From the NCBI GenBank assembly GCA_030267325.1, contig JAJDJS010000025.1:1-36787 (forward strand): 36,787 nucleotides of DNA, read 5' to 3'. Shown in pieces: positions 8,877 to 15,810 of the stretch (the first letter of the stretch is position 1; every line of letters begins with the position of its first letter). A model generated the notes under the pieces. That model was not told the origin of the DNA, searched no databases, and saw nothing but the letters and a program-made list of their open reading frames with translations. The translations under genes were made by a program, and so were the position numbers. Source of the stretch: Desulfosarcina sp. OttesenSCG-928-A07 (GTDB taxonomy: Bacteria > Desulfobacterota > Desulfobacteria > Desulfobacterales > Desulfosarcinaceae).

Positions 8877-9311
8877 CTATCGCACAATCATGACGGAACA
8901 AGGGCATTTATGGGCCACCCGTTTGGCCACACTGCCGAAAAGGACCAGCCCCATGCCGCTCAGCCCAAAAGCGCCCACCATGACGAGATCCGCGTCCACT
9001 TCTTCCGCAAAATTGATGATTTCCGTTGATACATGGCCGTCCCGTACCACGAGTTCAAAATCAAGGACAGTGGGAATGCGTTTTTCGTAAACTTCCTGCA
9101 TACGCGCGTTGAGACCGACCACCAGGGCTTCATCCGCCAGCGGCGATATCACAAGGCTGGTTTCTGCCATGACGGGATTAATCACCGGCGGCATCACATG
9201 CAGTACATACAGTTTGGCCTGGTACCGTTCGGCCATCTCAAGGGCGGCCTGAAAGGTCAATTCGGAATTTTCGGAAAAATCCGTACAACAGACAATGTGG
9301 TTGAGTGACAT
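8877..9311 (-). CDS. Universal stress protein (UspA family), ATP-binding type
   Basis: This is a 144-residue single Usp domain. It begins [17 protein letters not shown], with the usual hydrophobic strand and Asp. It ends with the full nucleotide-binding signature G-x2-G-x9-G-S (GAFG, nine residues, GSVAKRV) and CPCSVMIVR. The presence of the complete motif places it in the ATP-binding (MJ0577-like) group rather than the UspA type that lacks it. It is a cytoplasmic protein, probably dimeric, linked to stress and low-energy states in known members. It lies 37 bp upstream of the prfC start and 119 bp downstream of the CBS gene, all on one strand. Confidence 0.9.
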   Translation of the reverse strand: MSLNHIVCCTDFSENSELTFQAALEMAERYQAKLYVLHVMPPVINPVMAETSLVISPLADEALVVGLNARMQEVYEKRIPTVLDFELVVRDGHVSTEIINFAEEVDADLVMVGAFGLSGMGLVLFGSVAKRVAHKCPCSVMIVR

Positions 9312-9430
9312 GGCCCCTCCTTTTTCGATGGTTTGTCAAAAACGATCGATGGTGTGTCCTTTTTTGTCAGATGGAGAAAACGCTGATTCGCGTCTGATGA
9401 TGGTGAAACCATCTGATTTTAAAGAAAATT

Positions 9431-9895
9431 TCATTCAGTGGCGCGGTTTTTGGGAATGAGGGTGCGCAGAACATCTTCTTTTCCGATCACACCGACCAGA
9501 TGCCCATTTTCAACCACCGGCAGGGTGTGAAAATTGTGATCCACCATCAGGGCGGCGATGGCCTCAATGTCTGAATCCGGTGAAACTGTTACCGGATTTG
9601 GCGTCATGGCGTCTATCACAAGGGTTGCCGCGATTTTGCGGATCGCCTTTTCCATGTGTTTGGGCGATTGAAGGCTGATATACCCATCCAGAAAGGTGAA
9701 CAGGGACGGCATGGGAAGCTGTTTTTGCTGGGCAACGATATCACTCTGGCAGATGATACCCACCAGCTTCCCCTCGTCATTGACCACGGGTACGCCGTTG
9801 ATCCGTTTTTCCAGCAGAAGCGTCGCCACTTTGGTGATTTCGGTCTGTTCGGTGACAGTAATGGGGCTTTTCGTCATAATCGCTTTGGCTTGCAT
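9431..9895 (-). CDS. CBS-domain pair protein
   Basis: The 154 residues consist of two CBS modules and little else: residues 1-60 (AIMTKSPITVTEQTEI, then GVPVVNDEGKLVGIICQSDI) and about 95-150 (DAMTPNPVTVSPDSDI, then HTLPVVENGHLVGVIGKEDV). Such stand-alone Bateman modules bind adenosine nucleotides and report on energy charge to partner proteins. No catalytic domain is attached. It sits 84 bp downstream of citrate synthase and before a universal stress protein, a setting that fits an energy-sensing role (inference). Confidence 0.92.
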   Translation of the reverse strand: MQAKAIMTKSPITVTEQTEITKVATLLLEKRINGVPVVNDEGKLVGIICQSDIVAQQKQLPMPSLFTFLDGYISLQSPKHMEKAIRKIAATLVIDAMTPNPVTVSPDSDIEAIAALMVDHNFHTLPVVENGHLVGVIGKEDVLRTLIPKNRATE

Positions 9896-9962
9896 AAAAA
9901 TGCCTCCGACAAAAAAGGTGGAGAATCACCGGCGTGTATCGGCCGGCCGGATCAGATCAGAA

Positions 9963-9981
9963 GACCGGATTTGATCCGGTC
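9963..9981 (-). terminator. Perfect 8-bp hairpin at the end of gltA (attenuator-like)
   Basis: GACCGGAT (9963-9970) and ATCCGGTC (9974-9981) pair around a 3-nt loop and overlap the gltA stop codon. No T-run follows on the minus strand, so it is at most a weak terminator. It may protect the gltA mRNA end or reduce read-through into the CBS gene. Confidence 0.4.
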
Positions 9982-11263
9982 AGGTCCGGGCCTGAATGGG
10001 AATAAAATCCTCCTGGGTGTGGCCTGTATAAATCTGGCGGGGCCGGCAGATCTTCCAGTTGGGATCGTCCATGCTTTCCTTCCACTGGGCAATCCAGCCG
10101 GGAAGCCGGCCAATGGCAAACATCACGGTAAACATGTTGGTGGGGATGCCGATGGCCCGAAGTACAATCCCGCTGTAAAAATCAATGTTGGGGTAAAGGT
10201 TGTAGTCAATAAAATATTGATCCTTCCGGGCCGCTTCTTCCAGTTCTTTGGCAATGTCGAGCAGGGGGTCGCTGATCTGGAGGGTTTCCAGAAGCTCATC
10301 GCACATCTTTTTCATGATTTTGGCGCGGGGATCGTAAGTTTTGTAAACCCGGTGCCCAAATCCCATGAGCCGGAACGGGTCGGTTTTGTCTTTTGCCTTG
10401 GCAATTGCTTTTTTGTAATCCCCGCCATTGGCCTTGATATCATTTAGCATTTCAATCACCGCCTGGTTGGCACCGCCGTGCAAGGGCCCCCAGAGGGCTG
10501 AAATCCCGGATGAAATGGCTGCATACAGATTTGCCCGGGCACTACCCACCACACGGACGGCGGAGGTGGAGCAGTTTTGTTCGTGATCTGCGTGAAGAAT
10601 CCAGAAGACCCGGAGCGCTTTGACGGCAGCCGGGTTCAGCTCGTAAGGTTTTACGGGCGTATCAAACATCATGTTGAGAAAGTTCTCGCAGTAGGCCAGA
10701 TCGGGACGGGGATACACAACCGTATGGCCCCGGGAAATCTTGTAGGACATGGCCGCCATGGTGCGCACCTTGGCCAGGAGCCGGGTCATGGTAAGGTTGA
10801 TTTCTTCCTCAAATGTGTCCAGTTCCGGATAAAAACTTCTCAGGGCATTGACCATGGAGGAGAGAATTCCCATGGGATGGGAGGCCCTGGGAAAATTCTG
10901 GTAAAATGTTTTCAGATCCTCATGGACCAGACTGTTGTCGTTGAGCATCACGGAAAACCGGGTGAGCTGCTCCCGGGTGGGTAATTTGCCGTTGATCAGA
11001 AGATATGCGGTCTCTTTGAAGGTGGCATGTTCGGCCAGTTGCTCAACTGGAATTCCCCGATAGCGCAAAATGCCTTTTTCACCATCCATATAGGTAATGG
11101 CGCTCAGGCAGCTGCCGGTATTGGCATAGCCCGGGTCCAGCGTAATAAACCCGGTATCCCGGCGAAGGGTGGAAATATCAATGGCTTTTTCGCCTTCCGT
11201 GCCAATGATCACCGGCAGCTTGATTTCCTTCCCATTGTAGGTAAAAGTAACGAATTCGTCCAT
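9980..11263 (-). CDS. gltA: Citrate synthase (GltA type)
   Basis: This enzyme condenses oxaloacetate and acetyl-CoA to citrate. The 427 residues equal the E. coli GltA length. The N-terminal small domain found in GltA-type enzymes is present (GEKAIDISTLRRDTGFITLD). Active-site segments include HADHEQNCSTSAVR, WGPLHGGANQAV and MGFGHRVYKTYDPRAK, with the catalytic histidines in place. It is a Si-type enzyme; any Re-citrate synthase would have to be elsewhere. The ATG at 11263 has AAAGGA 6 nt upstream and is preferred over the TTG ten codons earlier. It is first in the leftward gene row and diverges from the 263-aa gene across about 235 bp. Confidence 0.96.
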   Translation of the reverse strand: MDEFVTFTYNGKEIKLPVIIGTEGEKAIDISTLRRDTGFITLDPGYANTGSCLSAITYMDGEKGILRYRGIPVEQLAEHATFKETAYLLINGKLPTREQLTRFSVMLNDNSLVHEDLKTFYQNFPRASHPMGILSSMVNALRSFYPELDTFEEEINLTMTRLLAKVRTMAAMSYKISRGHTVVYPRPDLAYCENFLNMMFDTPVKPYELNPAAVKALRVFWILHADHEQNCSTSAVRVVGSARANLYAAISSGISALWGPLHGGANQAVIEMLNDIKANGGDYKKAIAKAKDKTDPFRLMGFGHRVYKTYDPRAKIMKKMCDELLETLQISDPLLDIAKELEEAARKDQYFIDYNLYPNIDFYSGIVLRAIGIPTNMFTVMFAIGRLPGWIAQWKESMDDPNWKICRPRQIYTGHTQEDFIPIQART

Positions 11264-11498
11264 TTTTAATCCTTTCGTACTACCGTATAACAATTATCTT
11301 GATCCGGACCGGTTTTCACCCTAATAATTCTTTATTTGAAAACATCACAGAGGGTTGAAAACGCGGCTCACTCTCATATGCAGATCCACGCCGGATGTCA
11401 AACGTCAATTCCGCAAGGAGCGCCGCAGCAGGGCTGAAGTGCGCCCCTTTGTCCCAGATGCCCATCCCCGGCCTGAATCTTTCACAAGGAGAAGGCTC

Positions 11499-12290
11499 AT
11501 GTCCTTTAAAGAAAATCTGCTGAAAAAAATCACCATCAACCGTCTGGCGGAAAGTATTGCCGGTGAAATCGGTCCGGTGGAAAGCGGAAAACGGATCGAC
11601 AAAAATCGGCTGCAACAGTTGATGACCTTTTTCCCCTGGTCCCATCGGAAAGAGCGGGATTTAGATTTATACATCGAAAATGAACTTCCCGGAAACAAGA
11701 ATATTCTTGTGCTGGACAATGATCTGACCCTTTACCACACCCGCGTTGAGGATGTAATTCTGCGCAAGAGTCCCACGGTCAAGGAAATGATCAGCATTCG
11801 GAATGCCATCAAAATTCTTAACGACAAGGATGTGGTGGTCAGCAGAAAGGCAAAATCCCTGGAAACCATTCGGTCCATCTGCATCAACCAACTGAATTTC
11901 TCCCATACGGATGCGGATATTGTCGACATCGCCCAGGAGGGCATCATGGCCTTTAAAATTAACGACAACAATGGGGTCGCCGAAAGTCTCATGCTTCTTG
12001 CGGAACTTCTGCACCTGTCACCGGCGCCCAGGGCATTCATGGTGGACCACTTTGATTTGTACGGCCAGGTAACGGAAAAATCCGGCGAAGAAATCGAGTT
12101 CGGACCACTGGTGATGTTCAGCCGACCGAATCATACCCTGATCGCTGTGGAGCGGGTTTTCAGCAGCCGGGACAAAAATCGTCTGGCGACCCTCAAGGCA
12201 ATGGCTGCCGAAAAAACCGAAGCCGCCATTTCCGGAACCTCTGTGTTTGAGTTGATGCAGGCCAAAGCCCTTGCCGCCGAGACGCGATAG
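11499..12290 (+). CDS. Conserved protein of unknown function, 263 aa
   Basis: I do not recognise the family. The start at 11499 is well supported by AAGGAGAAGG just before ATG; the frame is open 48 codons further upstream without a site. There is no signal peptide or membrane segment, so it should be cytoplasmic. Residues 68-80 (KNILVLDNDLTLYH) have a hydrophobic strand followed by D-x-D-x-T, which resembles HAD motif I, and a VVVS strand follows some 40 residues later. The acidic motif of a HAD phosphatase is not evident, so this remains a weak hint. The sequence further on is rich in Leu, Ala and Glu and probably helical. It precedes a 128-aa conserved protein and yceD on the same strand with a 240-bp gap. 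Confidence 0.75.
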   Translation: MSFKENLLKKITINRLAESIAGEIGPVESGKRIDKNRLQQLMTFFPWSHRKERDLDLYIENELPGNKNILVLDNDLTLYHTRVEDVILRKSPTVKEMISIRNAIKILNDKDVVVSRKAKSLETIRSICINQLNFSHTDADIVDIAQEGIMAFKINDNNGVAESLMLLAELLHLSPAPRAFMVDHFDLYGQVTEKSGEEIEFGPLVMFSRPNHTLIAVERVFSSRDKNRLATLKAMAAEKTEAAISGTSVFELMQAKALAAETR

Positions 12291-12416
12291 CACGGGTTTT
12301 TCGTTTTTGATGGATTCCGTCAAGATTGCATTTCCACCGGGCATATGGTAGCCGTGCGTGCGATCGCAAGATGGGAGGCTTGGGGTGTCGTGCCCGGCTG
12401 TCTTGCTGCGCTAATG

Positions 12417-12456
12417 CTATCCAAGGCTGGCCCAAGACTGGCCCAAGACTGGATAG
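12417..12456. repeat. 11-bp tandem repeat inside a short inverted repeat
   Basis: CTGGCCCAAGA is present twice head to tail (12427-12437, 12438-12448). The block is bracketed by CTATCCA (12417-12423) and TGGATAG (12450-12456), an inverted pair. It lies in the 240-bp gap before the 128-aa gene; its role is unknown. Confidence 0.5.
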
Positions 12457-12530
12457 ACCAGACGGTTCAATACCTGTTGTCCGGCTTGTCGCAGGTTTTC
12501 CCTTTTTCTTTTATCCTATTGGAGATCGCC

Positions 12531-12917
12531 ATGCGTGGAGATGAAAAAAACCAAAAAGCGTCATCTGAAGGGAATCAGTTTGATTTTCGGGTGGACAAAA
12601 AAGGTCTTTACCGCGAAGAGGCCATTACGGATCTTCGGGTGGCGTCCATCCGCCGCATGGTCCCGGTTCATCCGGACGGAACCGATGATCCTGGACGGAC
12701 CTCGCTTTTTTACGGCCATACCCAGCTTCTGACACCCCAGGGACCGCTTCCCCTGCAGGTCCGGTTGATGGCCAATTCACTTTCCGAGGCCATTGATGTG
12801 TTTCCGGCGGCCATGGAAAAGGAAGTGGAGCGGGTGGTTGAGGAAATTCAAAAAATGCAGGCTGAAGAAGAACGAAATCAGCGGGACGATTCCCGCATCA
12901 TTCTTCCCGGACGATAA
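12531..12917 (+). CDS. Small conserved cytosolic protein, 128 aa
   Basis: The ATG at 12531 follows GGAGATCGCC, a fair ribosome-binding site. The frame is open 62 codons further upstream, but that extension covers the tandem-repeat region and looks non-coding. The protein has no signal or membrane segment. It contains FDFRVDKKGLYREEAITDLR, then RTSLFYGHTQLLTPQGPLPL, and ends in a charged helix. From memory, similar short proteins are widespread in deltaproteobacteria under names such as 'cytosolic protein'; no function is known to me. It is 10 nt upstream of yceD, so the two should be co-translated, suggesting a link to ribosome or 23S rRNA metabolism (inference). Confidence 0.75.
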   Translation: MRGDEKNQKASSEGNQFDFRVDKKGLYREEAITDLRVASIRRMVPVHPDGTDDPGRTSLFYGHTQLLTPQGPLPLQVRLMANSLSEAIDVFPAAMEKEVERVVEEIQKMQAEEERNQRDDSRIILPGR

Positions 12918-12927
12918 CTTCGTGGAA

Positions 12928-13494
12928 ATGCTCAAAATACGGATTGACTCAATCGGATCCGACGGTTTTGATAAAACCCTGACCGTTCCGGCTGATTTGC
13001 TTCCGTTGCTGGATGCCCTTGTCCAGCGGGAGGAAATCCATTTTACGCGATCGATTGATGCCCATATTCAGGCACGGATGGCCGGAGATCATATTGTGGT
13101 GACCGGTGTGCTCAAAACCGGTGTGAACGTGGTGTGCGGTCGGTGCCTTGAAACATTTGAAACCTATGTTGAAACCGAGTTTTCGGCAACCGCTCGGTCT
13201 GAGGCGGCCATGCCGATGTCAAGATCCGGAGACGACACAGATGACATTGAACTTTCCGCCGGGGAAATGGATTTTATTCCGTGTACAGGAAATATCCTTG
13301 ACCTTGAAACCGAAATTGCACAGCAGATCATCATGGCGCTGCCCTTTTCCCCCCTGTGCAGTGATGCCTGCAAAGGACTTTGTGCCCATTGCGGAGCCAA
13401 TCACAACCGCTCGTCCTGCAATTGCCGTGAATCTTCGGAAAACACGGCCTTTTCCATTCTGAAAACCCTTCAGTTTCCCACAGGCAAGAAATAG
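12928..13494 (+). CDS. yceD: YceD (DUF177) family protein
   Basis: The 188-residue product has the DUF177 layout. It opens with MLKIRIDSIG; the central VVCGRCLETFETYVETEF holds the CxxC (C70, C73). The C-terminus is Cys-rich (LCSDACKGLCAHCGANHN, then SCNC), probably binding a metal. YceD is linked to 23S rRNA stability and in most bacteria sits directly before rpmF (ribosomal protein L32) and plsX. No L32 frame follows here; the next gene encodes a membrane protein. The ATG at 12928 has only a weak site (GTGGAA) and may depend on coupling to the gene 10 nt upstream. Confidence 0.88.
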   Translation: MLKIRIDSIGSDGFDKTLTVPADLLPLLDALVQREEIHFTRSIDAHIQARMAGDHIVVTGVLKTGVNVVCGRCLETFETYVETEFSATARSEAAMPMSRSGDDTDDIELSAGEMDFIPCTGNILDLETEIAQQIIMALPFSPLCSDACKGLCAHCGANHNRSSCNCRESSENTAFSILKTLQFPTGKK

Positions 13495-13545
13495 ATTCTC
13501 ACCGTATTTTACCATTGAATGTTTTCATGATTTTTTTTAGGTATG

Positions 13546-13586
13546 ATTTCCCTTTATGGCTGACACACCCCATAGAGAAAAAAACC
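13546..13586 (+). repeat. Copy A of a 41-nt conserved hairpin element
   Basis: This stretch matches 30741-30781 at 38 of 41 positions without gaps. It contains CTTTATGG, a 10-nt loop starting CTGACA, and CCATAGAG, which can pair as 8 bp including one G-U; the other copy has A-U there. A purine run follows. It lies about 75 bp upstream of the membrane-protein start at 13661. No T-run follows the stem on either strand, so it is not a terminator. Confidence 0.7.
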
Positions 13587-13660
13587 TTCATGTTACAATG
13601 CTAAGTAAGGAAAATGTACCGGAAAAGCTGTTTTTCACATCCCATGTTTCAGGAGAACGC

Positions 13661-14257
13661 ATGAACTTTAAAAATCATATTGAAACTGCATGGAATCTGA
13701 CGCTTCGCAATATTGTGGCGCTGCTGCTTCTTACCCTGGTTTTTTGGGGGGCCAGCATCCTTACACTGGGGATTTTGATGCCGGTCACCCTGGCCGGGTA
13801 TACCCAGTCCTTGATTTTGTTGCTCCGTGAAGGACGGGAGCCCAAAATGCAGGACCTGTTTTCAGAAATGAAGTTATTTCTCCCGCTGCTGGTGTTCGGC
13901 ATTGCCTGCTTTGTGGTCAGCACCATTGGATTTATGCTGTTTTTTCTGCCAGGTGTGGTGGTGGTCTTTGGGGTGACCTTTTTCTGTATTTACATGGTAC
14001 CGCTGATGACCGATCAGAAGTTGGGACTCATTGACGCCATTAAAGAAAGTTATGCCATGACCCGAAGGGTGCCTCTGGTGGACCATCTGGTGATGGTGAT
14101 CATTTATATGGCCATCAGCACCATCGGCGGATCCATTGTGATCGGTATCCTTTTTACGCAGCCCCTGGCCATTCTTTTCCTGGCTTCTGTGTACGAGGAA
14201 AATAAAACCCAGGTATCACCTGTGGAAACCTCTGCTAAAATAGATTCAGAAAGCTGA
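13661..14257 (+). CDS. Integral membrane protein of unknown function, 198 aa
   Basis: About five hydrophobic segments are visible: IVALLLLTLVFWGASILTLG, MPVTLAGYTQSLILLL, LPLLVFGIACFVVSTIGF with FFLPGVVVVFGVTFFCIY, and HLVMVIIYMAISTIGG with ILFTQPLAILFLA. The repeated motif in which a helix is followed by a short amphipathic stretch (DAIKESYAMTRR) is typical of DUF4013/DUF975-like membrane proteins, but I cannot assign the family with certainty. The start at 13661 has CAGGAG 7 nt upstream. The frame continues upstream to 13556, through the conserved 41-nt element, with no ribosome-binding site there. The C-terminal 20 residues are soluble and Ser/Glu-rich. Confidence 0.72.
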   Translation: MNFKNHIETAWNLTLRNIVALLLLTLVFWGASILTLGILMPVTLAGYTQSLILLLREGREPKMQDLFSEMKLFLPLLVFGIACFVVSTIGFMLFFLPGVVVVFGVTFFCIYMVPLMTDQKLGLIDAIKESYAMTRRVPLVDHLVMVIIYMAISTIGGSIVIGILFTQPLAILFLASVYEENKTQVSPVETSAKIDSES

Positions 14258-14268
14258 TTTTATTAGAT

Positions 14269-14375
14269 AGTGTCGTATCGAGTGTGTAATACTTTGAAAT
14301 CGTTGAATATTAGTAAAATCGCAAGATATTTTTTATGTAATAAATTCAGATCGTTATATTTCTTAAGGCGACACT
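14269..14375. repeat. AT-rich segment bounded by 7-bp inverted repeats
   Basis: AGTGTCG (14269-14275) and CGACACT (14369-14375) bracket about 93 bp of strongly AT-rich sequence upstream of tRNA-Trp. It might be a small non-autonomous element. The repeats are short and no target duplication was found, so chance is possible. Confidence 0.25.
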
Positions 14376-14448
14376 GTCGAATTAAATTTAAATTTTGAGA
14401 ATCTCGGGCAGTTTCCGGAAAACGAGAATTATAGGTTGATCGCCGGGT

Positions 14449-14463
14449 GTTTATCTGATAAAC
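14449..14463. promoter_or_regulatory. Perfect 7-1-7 inverted repeat before tRNA-Trp
   Basis: GTTTATC-T-GATAAAC is a perfect palindrome around one central base, ending 23 bp before the mature 5' end of tRNA-Trp. This places it in or next to the expected promoter. Function inferred from position. Confidence 0.35.
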
Positions 14464-14486
14464 GAAACCTCTTTATTGTTCATTAT

Positions 14487-14563
14487 AGGCCAGTAGCTCC
14501 AATTGGTAGAGCACCGGACTCCAAATCCGGGTGTTGGGGGTTCGAGCCCCTCCTGGCCTGCCA
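14487..14563 (+). tRNA. tRNA-Trp (CCA anticodon)
   Basis: The acceptor arms AGGCCAG and CTGGCCT pair fully, with discriminator G and encoded CCA. The D arm is GCTC/GAGC; the anticodon stem CCGGA/TCCGG closes the loop CTCCAAA, giving anticodon CCA. The T arm is GGGGG/CCCTC (one G-U at the end) with TTCGAGC. All conserved positions are in place, so it should be functional. Confidence 0.96.
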
Positions 14564-14573
14564 CTGTCCACAT

Positions 14574-14628
14574 CACAGGCGTCCTGTGGGAAAGTCCCCG
14601 GGCGCCTGTGTTCTTGTGGGACTTTTCC
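14574..14628 (+). terminator. Long hairpin after tRNA-Trp with competing pairing
   Basis: Bases 14574-14584 pair with 14600-14610 over 11 bp (one G-U), and TTCTT follows, so it can act as the tRNA-Trp terminator. Inside the loop, AAAGTCCC (14591-14598) is also complementary to GGGACTTT (14618-14625) downstream. The two helices interleave, so the RNA could form a pseudoknot or switch between folds. Confidence 0.5.
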
Positions 14629-14718
14629 ATGTTGTGTTTGAAAATATCATTTCCTTGGCTTTGACCGTGCTGGCCGGATTCATGCGCGAGAATAAAACCG
14701 AAAATAAAAAGACAGCCC

Positions 14719-15213
14719 ATGACCCCGGCCATTGAAAGGGCCGAAGCATCCGGCATTTCATTTTCTATCCACACCTATCGTCATGAGCGGAAAAATCGCC
14801 ATTACGGTGCGGAAGCAGTGGAAAAGCTGGCTGTTTCACCGGATCGGGTATTTAAAACCCTTGTGGTTGAAACCCATGGGGGTGAGCTTGCCCTCTGTGT
14901 TCTCCCTGTATCCCGGCAGCTGGATTTGAAACAGGTATCGGATCTTCTTCGCACCAAAAAGGTTCAGATGGCAGATCCGCGGGTTGCGGAAAAGGCCACT
15001 GGTTATGTGTCCGGCGGCATCAGCCCCATTGTTCCGAAAAAAAACTTTTCCACCCTCATTGACCGGTCGGCACTGGACCGTGAGACGATTTTTGTCAGCG
15101 GCGGCCGGAGAGGCGTGGAAATTGAACTGAAGCCCGATGACTTGTGCATGTTGACACAAGGCCGGTTTGAGGGGATAGTCCTGAAAAATAAAGCGGAAAA
15201 CGCTTTATTGTGA
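14719..15213 (+). CDS. ybaK: YbaK/EbsC-type aminoacyl-tRNA deacylase
   Basis: YbaK hydrolyses Cys-tRNA(Pro) mischarged by prolyl-tRNA synthetase. The 164-residue length fits. Visible family pieces: the early HYGAEAVEKLAV, VFKTLVVE with the conserved Lys, the block KKVQMADPRVAEKATGY followed by VSGGISP, and the C-terminal FVSGGRRGVEIELKPDDL. No clear Shine-Dalgarno precedes the ATG at 14719, but no better start is visible. The gene stands alone between two tRNA genes. The last codons contain AAAGCG/CGCTTT, a small hairpin that may help end transcription. Confidence 0.92.
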   Translation: MTPAIERAEASGISFSIHTYRHERKNRHYGAEAVEKLAVSPDRVFKTLVVETHGGELALCVLPVSRQLDLKQVSDLLRTKKVQMADPRVAEKATGYVSGGISPIVPKKNFSTLIDRSALDRETIFVSGGRRGVEIELKPDDLCMLTQGRFEGIVLKNKAENALL

Positions 15214-15609
15214 AAATGGCCTCCAAAAAAAAGAAGTGCCGGACCGTCATGGGGGGACGGCCCGGCATGTCACGGAGGAAGTGAGAGGAAAATGTCGGAA
15301 CAGGGTCTTCGGGAGAGAGGATCGCCCGAACCGTTCCAACATGAATGATTTTACTTCTACCCTATCTGCCTTACGCTGCAATGACGCCAGGATGACCGAA
15401 TGGTAATACAAAAAAGGTCCCCGCAAAGAGGTTGAGGAGCGATTTTTCAGCAATGGATCCGGGTGTCTGGATTTTTTTGCAGACGCGACTATTTTTCAAA
15501 TCAATGGTGAGCTATGGTATAGTCTGCGTCATCGGGTAGATGTACGGCCGGCACACAGGGCGGGAAAACCTGATAGCAAAAGAAAAGCGGCAAAAGCGTT
15601 CCTTTGAAA
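15214..15609. other. ~400-bp structured intergenic region between ybaK and tRNA-Arg
   Basis: No convincing protein frame was found. Several hairpins are visible: the minus-strand terminator at 15225-15267; a small TCAC/GTGA loop at 15270-15284; a two-part stem at 15293-15345 (ATGTcGGAAC with GTTCCaACAT, then TTCGGG with CCCGAA); and GACGCGACTAT (15482-15492) against ATAGTCTGCGTC (15519-15530), 11 bp with one bulge. Together with the minus-strand terminator this fits a leftward transcript running through tRNA-Arg, or a separate non-coding RNA. Confidence 0.45.
15225..15267 (-). terminator. Rho-independent terminator on the minus strand
   Basis: Stem 15237-15248/15256-15267 pairs 11 of 12 positions (TGCCGG...), with a 7-nt loop. 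On the minus strand it is followed by CTTCTTTTTTTT (the A-run at 15225-15235 on the plus strand). There is no T-run on the plus side, so it ends a leftward transcript, most simply the one carrying tRNA-Arg. Confidence 0.8.
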
Positions 15610-15686
<77 letters not shown>

Positions 15687-15810
15687 TTTGCATTGTGTAC
15701 AGCAGGAAAGCGCCTATACCATCTTCATATTCAGATGTCCATATGAAAGCGCCACACCCAAAATGCGGCGGGATTTAAAAAATGGACATCGAACTTTTTT
15801 AGGTGACGGC

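Noticed and set aside
9656..10447. Plus-strand frame of 263 codons
   Set aside because: Antisense to the CBS gene and citrate synthase; composition is that of a shadow frame.
13556..13660. In-frame N-terminal extension of the membrane protein (MADTPHREKN...)
   Set aside because: No ribosome-binding site; a strong one precedes the ATG at 13661; the extension lies on the conserved 41-nt element.
15247..15453. Minus-strand 68-codon frame between ybaK and tRNA-Arg
   Set aside because: It runs through the terminator stem and other hairpins, and shows no protein family features.
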